From NCBI RefSeq assembly GCF_902830275.1, contig NZ_CADESW010000024.1:1-64000 (forward strand): a stretch of DNA of 64,000 nt, in the 5' to 3' direction. Positions 35,975-44,263 of the stretch are shown here, one piece after another. Position 1 is the first letter of the stretch; the number at the start of each line of letters is the position of its first letter. The translations under genes and the position numbers were made by a program. This stretch comes from Burkholderia stagnalis (GTDB taxonomy: Bacteria > Pseudomonadota > Gammaproteobacteria > Burkholderiales > Burkholderiaceae). The notes beneath the pieces were generated by a model. That model was not told the origin of the DNA and searched no databases. It worked only from the letters and a program-made list of their open reading frames with translations.

Positions 35975-36898
35975 ATGGTAGATGCCAAAGAAGTTCGGGA
36001 AAGATTTTTTCGCGATGGATTCTACGGCCCGTTTGTCGTGTATCCACCGGACACCGCAAAATCGATGCTCGCGTCGATTCGACGCCAGAGCCAGGACATG
36101 AGCCGGGCGATTTTCCAGAACAGCTGCAATTACGATCGCCATTTCGACATCGACGAGCTGGCGGCCCACGTCGAGAATGAAGTGATCATTTCCCACGCGC
36201 GGGCAATTCTGGGCGATGACCTGCTGTGCTGGCGATCCGAGTATTTTCCGAAATTCCCCGGCGCCAAGGGCACCGAGTGGCACCAGGTCGAGCGGTTCCA
36301 GTACACCACCGGGTCGCCGCAACTGCAGCCCGTCGACGGGCAGCCGGGCGACGTCCCGTTCGAGCTGACCGTCTGGACCGCTTTCACCGAGTCGACGATC
36401 GACAACGGCTGCATGAAGTTCCTGCCCGGCTCGCACCGGACGAAATATTTCGACGAGTCGATCGAGCCGACGACCGGACGAAACCAGCGCTACGATCCGA
36501 TATCGGCCGACGAAACAGCCTTCTTCGGCTACAACTTCTCGGAGTTCAAGGTCGATCCCGACTGGGCGCCCGATGAATCCGAGGCCTGCTCCATGGAGAT
36601 GAAACCCGGCGAGGCCGTCATGTTCATGGCCAAGTGCGTCCACGGTTCGCATCCGAACATCACGAAGAACAAGACGCGTTTTGCATTTACGACGCGATAC
36701 GTGTCGCCTGACGTGCTCGTCTATCCGGGACAGGATACGTTCGTCGAGCACGGCGGGTTCTTCGACCTCGGCCAGTACGGCGTCGTGCACGTGTCGGGCA
36801 AGGACACGTTCCAGCACAACCGGACGCGCCACTCGACCAACACCGGTTACCGATTCCGGCCAGCCGCGGCCCGTGCAGGCACCGGCAGCGGTCAATAA
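35975..36898 (+). CDS. SyrB2-family non-haem iron halogenase-like enzyme
   Basis: 307 residues (SyrB2 is about 310). Shared landmarks are NYDRHFD, LCWRSEYFPKFPG, TVWTAFTES, the ASxP-like VHGSHPN and the C-terminal VSPDVLVYPGQD. Iron ligands should be His103 and His223, and Arg235 should bind 2-oxoglutarate. Where hydroxylases have Asp/Glu and SyrB2 has Ala, this protein has Val105 (EWHQVERF), leaving a site where chloride could bind. Adjacent adenylation and carrier genes match the substrate-tethered halogenases SyrB2 and CytC3. AGGAG precedes the ATG. Halogenase activity is inference; a His-X-Val member could do other oxidative chemistry. Confidence 0.88.
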   Translation: MVDAKEVRERFFRDGFYGPFVVYPPDTAKSMLASIRRQSQDMSRAIFQNSCNYDRHFDIDELAAHVENEVIISHARAILGDDLLCWRSEYFPKFPGAKGTEWHQVERFQYTTGSPQLQPVDGQPGDVPFELTVWTAFTESTIDNGCMKFLPGSHRTKYFDESIEPTTGRNQRYDPISADETAFFGYNFSEFKVDPDWAPDESEACSMEMKPGEAVMFMAKCVHGSHPNITKNKTRFAFTTRYVSPDVLVYPGQDTFVEHGGFFDLGQYGVVHVSGKDTFQHNRTRHSTNTGYRFRPAAARAGTGSGQ

Positions 36899-36914
36899 AC
36901 GCCCGTCGACACGC

Positions 36915-36949
36915 GGCACGCGCCGCCATGCGCCGGCGCGTGCCTTTTT
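36915..36949 (+). terminator. intrinsic terminator after the halogenase-like gene
   Basis: Perfect 9-bp stem GGCACGCGC / GCGCGTGCC with a 12-base loop followed by TTTTT. It lies 16 bases past the stop codon and before the SDR gene, so the SDR depends on read-through or its own promoter. Confidence 0.85.
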
Positions 36950-36977
36950 GCGCACCATTCGGAAGCCGAGTGAGGAC

Positions 36978-37958
36978 ATGCACAAGCCAGGGGCCGGGTT
37001 CGCGGATCAAGTGATTCTTGTAACGGGCGGGTCGGAAGGCATCGGGGCCAGCGTGGTCGAGAAGATGGCGCGGGAAGGCGCCCGCGTACTGAGCGTTTCG
37101 CGGTCGGCGCGCGGAGCCGAGGCCGCGGCCCGCCTCGGTCGGCAGGGTTTCGACGTCGCGTGGATTCAGGCCGATGTTTCGGATCCCGGTGCATGTGCCG
37201 ACGTGGTTCGCGAGGCCATTCGCCGGCACGGGCGCCTCGATGTCCTCGTCAACAATGCGGGCAACCGCCCCGCGACGCTGCAGCGGCCGATCGATTCGTT
37301 GACCGATGCCGATCTGCGAGAGGCGCTGGGCACCCACCTGCACGGCCCGTACAACCTGTCGATCGCAGCGTGGCCGCACATGGCCGCGCAACGCTATGGC
37401 CGTATCCTCAACTTTTGCTCGGGCCATCTCTTCAGCTCGTTCGACGAGCACGGCCTTCTCCCGTTCGGGATCGCGAAATCCGGCATCATCGGGCTGACGA
37501 AGATGATGGCCACGCCCGGCGCACGGTGCGGCATTGCCGTCAACGCGCTGTTCCCTGCCGCACTCGATTCGCAGTGGAACCGGGTCGAGTGGCGTGTTCC
37601 GTCACAGCAGGAAGAGCGTGATCTCGCGGACGTGTGCTCCCACGCGGGCCTTTGGCCGTTCATCGAATGGATTTGCGGGCCGAACGCGTGCAACGGGGAA
37701 ATGTTCAGCGTATGCAACACGAACCTGACCCACGTGTTCGTGGGCGATACCGACAACTTTTCCTATTCGGCCTATCCGGACATGGGCGCATGTGTACGGG
37801 CCGCGATGGAATCGGCCAGTCATGACCGCCCCAGGACGGTCGGCCAGTTCTTCAGCAAGCATCTCGGCGCGCCGCGCAGCAGGCGCCTCGTTCAGCTGCT
37901 CGCGTCACTGGCCACCCGCCGGCACAGGGCGCCTGAACGCGTGCCCGCGCCGGACTGA
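36978..37958 (+). CDS. short-chain dehydrogenase-like protein lacking the catalytic Tyr
   Basis: 326 residues. The cofactor motif TGGSEGIG (16-23) and the structural NNAG (92-95) are intact and Ser148 is present in NFCSGHLF. The YxxxK motif reads PFGIAKSG, Phe163 in place of Tyr with Lys167 kept (codon TTC). The C-terminal 100 residues extend beyond a classical SDR. Either a non-catalytic or altered-chemistry member. It follows the halogenase-like gene after a terminator and is convergent with the exporter gene. Confidence 0.85.
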   Translation: MHKPGAGFADQVILVTGGSEGIGASVVEKMAREGARVLSVSRSARGAEAAARLGRQGFDVAWIQADVSDPGACADVVREAIRRHGRLDVLVNNAGNRPATLQRPIDSLTDADLREALGTHLHGPYNLSIAAWPHMAAQRYGRILNFCSGHLFSSFDEHGLLPFGIAKSGIIGLTKMMATPGARCGIAVNALFPAALDSQWNRVEWRVPSQQEERDLADVCSHAGLWPFIEWICGPNACNGEMFSVCNTNLTHVFVGDTDNFSYSAYPDMGACVRAAMESASHDRPRTVGQFFSKHLGAPRSRRLVQLLASLATRRHRAPERVPAPD

Positions 37959-37989
37959 GCGCCGGCGCCGCGAACACGACGCATACGCG

Positions 37990-39384
37990 TCACGCCGAAT
38001 CGCGCCGCCTGTACACGCGCGCCATGCTGGCGAGAAACGAGAGCGCGGCGATCGCGCAGGCCAGCGCAAACACGTACACGGAGAATTGCCCGTCCGCGCT
38101 TCCGCTTGCGCCGCCCACCAGTGCGATCACCACGGCGACCAGCGCGGCGCCGATCGATTGGCCGGTCGTTCTCGCCGTCGACAGCACGCCGGACGCGGTG
38201 GCGGTCCTGTTCCTTGCCGCGTTGGCGAACATTTCCTTGTTGTTGGGCGGCAGGAAGAAACCGTACCCCATTCCGCAAAGCGCGACGCGCCACAGGAAGT
38301 CGCCCGCCTGCGGATGCGCCGGCAGCAACGCGAGCGAGCCGAGCCCCACGCAAAAGATCAATACGCCGATGCTCGACACCTGGGTCGCATTCAGGCGATT
38401 CGTCAGTCTCCCGGCAAACGGCGCGCACAGTGCGACCGTGATCGGCCATGGCGTAAAGATCAGCGCGGATTTCAACGCACTGTACGAATAGGTGTGCTGC
38501 AGCACGAACGGCAGCGCAACCAGGGCCATGCCTTGTGAAACGAACATCGTGACGGACGTCAGCACCGCGAATGTGTAGCGGCGCGATTGAAAGATATCCA
38601 GGGGCAGAAGCGGATACCTGGCCCGGGTCTGACCGATGCCGAATGCACACAACAGCGCCGCCGATGCGGCGGCAAGCAGAAAGACGGTGCGATCGCTCCA
38701 CCGGCCGATTTGATCGACGGCGAGCGCAAACAGGCCGAATGCCGCGGCCGACGTCACCGCGCCGAGCACGTCGAAGCCGCGTTCCTTGTGCGTGTCCTTG
38801 CCCAGCGCGAGCACCGAGAACGCGGTGGCCGCTATCCCGAGCGGAATGTTGATGTAGAACAGCCAGGGCCACGATGCGTACGAGACGATCAGCCCGCCGA
38901 GTGCGGGGCCGAGGGCCGTTCCCACGGCGAACACCAGTGCATTGAGGCCGAAGACCGTTCCCAGCGCGCGCGGCGGAAAGATCACGCGATAGAGACCGTA
39001 GCCGACGCTGATCAGTATCGCGTAGCTGATGCCCTGGACGATCCGCATCGCCACCAGCGCACTGAAGGTGGTCGCGAGCCCGCACCCCAGGGACGACAGC
39101 GTGAACAACACGAGCCCGGCCGTGTAAAAGCGTCGTTCGCCGATTCTCGAGCCGAGCGACGCACAGGTCAGCATGATCGCCGCGCTGGCCACCTGGTACC
39201 CGTTCGCGACCCAGATGACCGAGGCCGCGCTGACGCCCAGGTCGGTCGAGATGGTGGGCAGTGCGATATTGACGATGGCGCTATCGAGGGCCGACATGAA
39301 CACGCCGACCAGAATCGCGACTGCGGCAAAATAGCGCCGAGGTATTTCGAACCCTTCTTCGCTGAATTCTTCTGCAATCTGCAT
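37990..39384 (-). CDS. DHA2-family MFS exporter (EmrB/QacA type)
   Basis: 464 residues, about 14 TM helices. Typical motifs are FMSALDSAIVNIALP (motif D1), LGSRIGERRF (motif A) and GTALGPALGGLIVSYASWPW (motif C, antiporter signature). Proton-driven efflux of drugs or self-made metabolites. No clear Shine-Dalgarno. Its gene starts 42 bases after the Nudix gene on the same strand, so they are probably co-transcribed. A likely exporter or self-resistance pump for the cluster product. Confidence 0.92.
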   Translation of the reverse strand: MQIAEEFSEEGFEIPRRYFAAVAILVGVFMSALDSAIVNIALPTISTDLGVSAASVIWVANGYQVASAAIMLTCASLGSRIGERRFYTAGLVLFTLSSLGCGLATTFSALVAMRIVQGISYAILISVGYGLYRVIFPPRALGTVFGLNALVFAVGTALGPALGGLIVSYASWPWLFYINIPLGIAATAFSVLALGKDTHKERGFDVLGAVTSAAAFGLFALAVDQIGRWSDRTVFLLAAASAALLCAFGIGQTRARYPLLPLDIFQSRRYTFAVLTSVTMFVSQGMALVALPFVLQHTYSYSALKSALIFTPWPITVALCAPFAGRLTNRLNATQVSSIGVLIFCVGLGSLALLPAHPQAGDFLWRVALCGMGYGFFLPPNNKEMFANAARNRTATASGVLSTARTTGQSIGAALVAVVIALVGGASGSADGQFSVYVFALACAIAALSFLASMARVYRRRDSA

Positions 39385-39426
39385 GAAGTGATTGTGCTCG
39401 ATGGAGGAGAGGTCGAATGCGCGAAT

Positions 39427-40116
39427 CTAGCCGTGACGCAGACGCTCGCCGTGCGCGGCGTCGAGCGCCAGGCCTGCGAGCGATTTCAATATCACCGCGG
39501 TGACACCCCAGATGTCGTATTGCTGATCCGCCCAATACCAGGACCCCGTGCGCTCTCCTTCGACATACTGCCGCGGCAGGTCCGGATTCAGCAGCGTGGC
39601 AAACGGAAACTCGAATATTTCCTCGACTTCGGCCGGTGCGGCTTCCCAGCGGGCCGTATCCGACACAATGCCGATAACCGGGAAAATGGCGTGATTGCGC
39701 TTTCTCGTTTTGTGAATCGGCAAGCTGCCGATAACCTGGACCGCGCCGGGTTCAAGGCATATTTCCTCGAAAGCTTCCCGCAATGCCGTCGCGCCGACCG
39801 TATCGTCGGATTCCGCCGGACGGCCGCCGGGAAAACTGACGTGCGACGAATATTCGCTGAGCCCCGACGAGCGCTTGGTCAGCAAGATCGTCGGCTCGCG
39901 CCGCGCCACGATCGCCACCAGCACGGCGGAGAATTTCCACTGGCCATCGTTGTCCGCAAGGAGCAGCTTCGCCGCGGGCCAATCCGTCGACGCGGGAATC
40001 CGAAAGCCTTCCACGCCGCGTACGATCGATTCCAGCGCGACCTGCTGCGCGTCGATATCCGGGTGCGCCTTGGCGAACGCACCGTGGGTCTCCAAGATAA
40101 TTCTGTCGCTTCCCAT
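39427..40116 (-). CDS. Nudix hydrolase, CoA-pyrophosphatase-like
   Basis: 229 residues. The Nudix box spans from SFPGGRPAE to ATALREAFEEICLE with the REAFEEI core, and SSHVSFPGG preceding it is typical of NudL/CoA diphosphatases. It cleaves a nucleoside-diphosphate-linked substrate. The start at 40116 (MGSDRIILE) has GGAGGA 5 bases upstream; an ATG at 40131 would overlap that site. Its role beside the biosynthetic genes is unclear: CoA turnover, or hydrolysis of an adenylate. Confidence 0.88.
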   Translation of the reverse strand: MGSDRIILETHGAFAKAHPDIDAQQVALESIVRGVEGFRIPASTDWPAAKLLLADNDGQWKFSAVLVAIVARREPTILLTKRSSGLSEYSSHVSFPGGRPAESDDTVGATALREAFEEICLEPGAVQVIGSLPIHKTRKRNHAIFPVIGIVSDTARWEAAPAEVEEIFEFPFATLLNPDLPRQYVEGERTGSWYWADQQYDIWGVTAVILKSLAGLALDAAHGERLRHG

Positions 40117-40521
40117 GTCTTCCTCCGGCATGCCTGGGCCTACGCACTTCGAGTGACACTGAATCGGGAAATCCTGCTCCGGAACGGCGTCTTCGCCGCA
40201 AAAACCGTTTGAGTATATGTTCGTTTTCGGTCAAACGGGGATTTGGTTTGCTTAAATTTTAAAGCATGCCCGTTCAGTCGCGGATAACCGATCCAGAAAG
40301 CCGATCCGCTACGAATCCGCCGATAAACTCATCATGCCGATTTACCGTGCCCATTATTCGGCCAAATCGGCATTCAATTGCGAATGCGATCAAACGGCTC
40401 AGCCAGCGCACCGCGCCAGGAAAGCGGGCGGGGTATGACCCACCCCCGCCCGTCCCCCAAGGCAGCCTGACGGCAGCCTACCCTCGTGCCAGAGAGTTCT
40501 GTCGGGGCCGACGGCATGCGC
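40117..40521. other. cluster-boundary intergenic region with a hairpin
   Basis: 40200-40330 is lower in GC than the flanks and is probably the Nudix-exporter promoter area. At 40425-40452 the arms CGGGCGGGG and CCCCGCCCG form a stem that may terminate the BON gene on the minus strand, with CTTTCC following. No gene seen. Confidence 0.45.
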
Positions 40522-41172
40522 CTATTCGACCACCAGGTTGTCGATCACCGCGCGCACGCCGGGCGCGGACCATGCGGCGCCGCGCGCGACCTCGCGTTCC
40601 GCATACGAATCGACCTTGCCGTTGAGCGTCACCGTGCCGTCCTGCACGAGCACCTCGATACGGCTCGCCTCGCGCTCCGCGTGGCGCTGCATCGCCTTGC
40701 GGATCGTCGTGCCGATGTCGCCGGCCACGACGTCGCCGCCCACCTCGAGCGCATCGGACACGCCGGTGATCCCGCGCATCTCCGATACCGCACGCAGCGC
40801 GCGCAGCCGCTGATAGCCCCAGTCGACCTTGCCGGTCAGCGTGACCCAGCCCTTCTCGACCTGCACGTGGAGCGCGTCGTCGCGCAGGCCTTCCGTCCAG
40901 TGCAGCACCGCGCGCACCGCCTTCGCGACGTCTTCGTCGGTATGGCGGTTTTCGTGCGGCAGCTGCACGGCCAGGTCGACGACGACGGCGCGCACGCCCG
41001 CCACGCGATGCGCGGCGTGCTCGGCGGCAACCTTCTCCGCGAAACTCGACGGCCGGCCGGACAGCGTGACGACCCGGTCCTCGACCTCGACGCCGATGCG
41101 CGTCGAGTCGACCGCCGGATCCCACGCGAGTTCCTCCTCGACGTCCTGCTTCACCTGCCTGTCGGTCTTCAT
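40522..41172 (-). CDS. BON-domain protein with three BON repeats
   Basis: 216 residues without a signal peptide. Three BON-type repeats at roughly 3-70, 78-146 and 150-216; each has the I/V-x-V-x-V...VTLxGxV pattern (VVTLSGRPSS, WVTLTGKVDW, GTVTLNGKVDS). BON domains bind membranes or phospholipid and occur in stress proteins such as OsmY. Here probably cytoplasmic. It stands next to a universal stress gene on the same strand, with an FNR-type half-site (TTGACC) in the gap. A stress role is inferred. Confidence 0.9.
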   Translation of the reverse strand: MKTDRQVKQDVEEELAWDPAVDSTRIGVEVEDRVVTLSGRPSSFAEKVAAEHAAHRVAGVRAVVVDLAVQLPHENRHTDEDVAKAVRAVLHWTEGLRDDALHVQVEKGWVTLTGKVDWGYQRLRALRAVSEMRGITGVSDALEVGGDVVAGDIGTTIRKAMQRHAEREASRIEVLVQDGTVTLNGKVDSYAEREVARGAAWSAPGVRAVIDNLVVE

Positions 41173-41290
41173 CGCTCGCTCCCGAGCAGCCGCGCGCCGG
41201 AACGCACGGAATACCCGCTTTTCACACGGCCCGGCGGCGATGTCGGACGCAGGTCAATGCGCGCGCCGATCCGCCGCCCTTGGGCCACGC

Positions 41291-42226
41291 TCAATCCGCG
41301 CCGCGCACGAGCAGCACCGGCACCTGCGCGAGGTGCGCGACGCGGCGCGCGACGCTGCCGATCAGCAGCGCGGCCAGCCCGCGCCGGCCATGCGTGCCGA
41401 CCACCAGCATCTCCGCGTCCCAGCGCACGGCCTCGCGCATCAGCGCGTGCGCGACGTCGTCGCTCGTCGCGAGCGTTTCGATCAAGCCGCGCTTGGTCGG
41501 ATTCGCGCAGGCCTGGAACAGCGCGTCGACCCGCGCCAGGGCCACCTCGCCTTCCGCGCGGTACGCATCCTCGAGCGCGCGCACCGGCACGATGTCCGTC
41601 AGACGAATCGCGCGATCGACGACGTAGGCCGCATACAGCAGCGTGCTCGGCGTCGCGAACGCCATGCCGGTCTGCACCGCGTGCAGCGACGGCTCGCTGC
41701 CGTCGACCGCGAACATCATCCGCTGCGGCGGCCCTTCGATCGGCCGCTCGTAGCTCGCCGGCACGATCAGCAGCGCGCAGCGCGCGCGCCGCGTCAGCGT
41801 GTCCGACACCGCGCCTTCGACCAGCCGCAGCAGGCCGTGATGCCCGCTCGCGCCGACCACGAGCGCATCGGCCTGCCACGCGGCCGTGTCGCCGACCAGC
41901 GCACCGGCGATCGTGCCGCCCGCGACCGACGCGTCGACGATGCCGTGCTCGACGTCCGCGCCGCTGTCGGCGAACATCGGCATGATCCGGTCGAGCACGG
42001 CCTGCGCGTCGTCCGTCATTTCCTTGCGGGCGGACGTGAGCAATGCATCGATGCGCGGGATGTCGGGCAGCAGCAGGCGCGGATTGTCGATCACGCTGAC
42101 CACGCGCAACTGCATGCCGGGGCGCAGCAGCGCGCGCGTGTACTGCGCGGCGCGCAGCGATTCGGGCGTCGGATCGACGGCAAGCGCGATCCGCGACGGT
42201 GACGGGACGGACTGGGCAGGCTGCAT
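41291..42226 (-). CDS. tandem universal stress protein
   Basis: 311 residues with two UspA domains. The second ends with the ATP-binding-type VVGTHGRRGLAALLIGSVAR followed by VPVLLVRG; the first has VVGASGHHGLLRLVEGAVSD. UspA proteins accumulate under starvation or oxygen limitation. The start at 42226 (MQPAQSVPSPSR) is taken because the fold begins shortly after; the frame stays open further upstream. An FNR/ANR-like dyad lies 173 bases upstream. Confidence 0.93.
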   Translation of the reverse strand: MQPAQSVPSPSRIALAVDPTPESLRAAQYTRALLRPGMQLRVVSVIDNPRLLLPDIPRIDALLTSARKEMTDDAQAVLDRIMPMFADSGADVEHGIVDASVAGGTIAGALVGDTAAWQADALVVGASGHHGLLRLVEGAVSDTLTRRARCALLIVPASYERPIEGPPQRMMFAVDGSEPSLHAVQTGMAFATPSTLLYAAYVVDRAIRLTDIVPVRALEDAYRAEGEVALARVDALFQACANPTKRGLIETLATSDDVAHALMREAVRWDAEMLVVGTHGRRGLAALLIGSVARRVAHLAQVPVLLVRGAD

Positions 42227-42398
42227 GGCGAAGGCACTCCGTACGTGCGCGTCGTCCGTGGCGGACGACGCCGGAGCTTCGCACGGGTGCGGTGCGCGGC
42301 GGTCCGGCCGCCGCATGCCTGGCCGCGGGATCGGCTGGCAGCCGCGCGAAGCGCGGACAAGCGATGCCGACAGCATAGAACGTCCGGCCCGCCCGTGC

Positions 42399-42412
42399 AT
42401 GATCGAAATCAA
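42399..42412. promoter_or_regulatory. FNR/ANR-like dyad upstream of the tandem USP gene
   Basis: ATGAT-CGAA-ATCAA on the plus strand; the minus strand reads TTGAT-TTCG-ATCAT. It differs from the TTGAT-N4-ATCAA consensus at one terminal base. Position fits activation of the stress gene under low oxygen. Confidence 0.45.
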
Positions 42413-42436
42413 GCCGCGGGCCGCGGCCGGCCACGC

Positions 42437-43855
42437 TTACGACTTCGTCGGCGCCGATACGGCCGGACGGTTCGCGTAGAACACCGCGTACGCGATGCCG
42501 AGCAGCACGATCCACAGCGGCCCGATCACGAGCGCGACGCGCGTATCGGGCGTGAACGCCATCAGCACGACCACGAGCGCGAGGAACGCAAGCGCGACGT
42601 ACGAGCCGAGCGGAAAGAACGGCGCGCGGATCGGCAGGCGCGCGATCTGGTCCGCCGACAGCGTGCGGCGGAAGCGCAGCTGCGCGATCAGGATCACGCA
42701 CCACGTCCAGATCGCGCCGAACGTCGACACCGACGTGAGCCACACGAACACGTGCTGCGGCGCCAGGTAGTTGAGCAGCACGCCGACCAGCAGCAGCGCG
42801 ACCGACACGCTCACGCCGTACACCGGCACGCCGCTGCGGCTCACGCGCCCGAGCACGCGCGGCGCCTGGCCCTGCTGCGCGAGGTTGTAGAGCATCCGCG
42901 CGGTGCTGAACAGGCCGCTGTTGCACGACGACAGCGCGGCCGTCAGCACGACGAAGTTGATGATGCCGGCGGCGGCCGGGATGCCGAGCCGCGAGAACGT
43001 CATCACGAACGGGCTGCCCTGCGTGCCGATCTGGTTCCACGGGTAGATCGACATGATCACGAACAGCGCGCCGATGTAGAAGATCAGCACGCGCCAGAAC
43101 ACCGAGTTCACGGCCTTCGACAGCGATTTCTCCGGATTGCGCGCCTCGCCAGCGGTCAAGCCGAGCATCTCGACGCCGAGATACGCGAACATCACGATCG
43201 GCAGCGCGCCGATCACGCCGGACCAGCCGTTCGGCATGAAGCCGCCGTTCACCCACAGGTTCGAGATGCCGGTCGCGACGCCGCCGTTGCCGAGACCAAG
43301 CGTGATCATCAGGCCGCCGCCGATGATCATCAGCACGATCGTGACGATCTTGATCAGCGCGAACCAGAACTCGAACTCGCCGTACAGCTTCACCGCGACG
43401 AAGTTCACCGCGCCCATCGCCGTGAGACCGAGCAGCGCCCAGATCCAGTTCGGCACGTCGGGGAACCAGACGTGCATGTAGACCGCGACGCCCGTCACCT
43501 CCGCCATGCAGGTGACGATCCACACGAACCAGTAGGTCCAGCCGGTCACGTAGCCGGCAAACGGGCCGAGGTAGTCGCGCGCATAGCGGCTGAAGGCGCC
43601 GGCGACCGGGTTGGTGATCGCCATTTCGCCGAGCGCGCGCATGATCAGGAAAATCACGATGCCGCCCAGCAGATAGGTCAGCAGAATCGCGGGGCCGGCG
43701 GTGCGGATCGCGGAAGCCGAGCCGAGGAACAGGCCGACGCCGATCGTCGCGCCGAGCGCCATCAGGTTGATGTGTCGTTCTTCCAGCCGGCGGTGCAGCT
43801 GGTCTTCTTCTTGTCTCAAGTGCGTCTCCAGGCGGCCGCGCGCGGCTGCCGTCAT
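42437..43855 (-). CDS. amino-acid permease (APC superfamily, AAT family)
   Basis: 472 residues, 12 TM helices. The N-terminal signature HINLMALGATIGVGLFLGSA and the segment MRALGEMAITNPVAGAFSRY are those of ProY/GabP/CycA-type proton symporters. It takes up an amino acid; the specific substrate cannot be told. The start at 43855 (MTAAARGRLE) leaves a short cytoplasmic N-terminus; upstream codons lack homology. Ends 211 bases before the tandem USP start. Confidence 0.93.
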   Translation of the reverse strand: MTAAARGRLETHLRQEEDQLHRRLEERHINLMALGATIGVGLFLGSASAIRTAGPAILLTYLLGGIVIFLIMRALGEMAITNPVAGAFSRYARDYLGPFAGYVTGWTYWFVWIVTCMAEVTGVAVYMHVWFPDVPNWIWALLGLTAMGAVNFVAVKLYGEFEFWFALIKIVTIVLMIIGGGLMITLGLGNGGVATGISNLWVNGGFMPNGWSGVIGALPIVMFAYLGVEMLGLTAGEARNPEKSLSKAVNSVFWRVLIFYIGALFVIMSIYPWNQIGTQGSPFVMTFSRLGIPAAAGIINFVVLTAALSSCNSGLFSTARMLYNLAQQGQAPRVLGRVSRSGVPVYGVSVSVALLLVGVLLNYLAPQHVFVWLTSVSTFGAIWTWCVILIAQLRFRRTLSADQIARLPIRAPFFPLGSYVALAFLALVVVLMAFTPDTRVALVIGPLWIVLLGIAYAVFYANRPAVSAPTKS

Positions 43856-44263
43856 TGTGTCAAGGTCATTGCGCGACAGGTCGGTGCCGTATACGGCTGC
43901 CGAAAACGAAATGATCCCCGCCGCCGGTTTCCCCATCGGCAATGAAACCGATATTGCGCGAAACCGTCCGGAATGGCCGTGGATTATCGGGCGATTCCGG
44001 AATAATCCGGGAAACGGCCCCCGCACTGCCGGGTAACGAGCGGTGCGTCAGGCGCAGCGCGCCTGCCCGCGCGTTCAACGGGAATTCAATCGCGTTCGGC
44101 GCGGCGTGCCGCGCGTCGTATGTGCGCGATCACGCGCACGCAATATGCAGGCGCGATTATATGAATGATCAGAGGATTTGCGCCAGTCGATTCTTGCCGG
44201 AAGGCGCGATCAGGAATGACAGGATGATGATTTAAACGGCCGGCGCGCGCGGATGCGCGCGGG
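43856..44263. other. gap between permease and DedA-rhodanese genes
   Basis: About 400 bases with no gene supported on either strand. It contains the permease promoter area and an AT-richer patch at 44130-44180. Confidence 0.4.
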
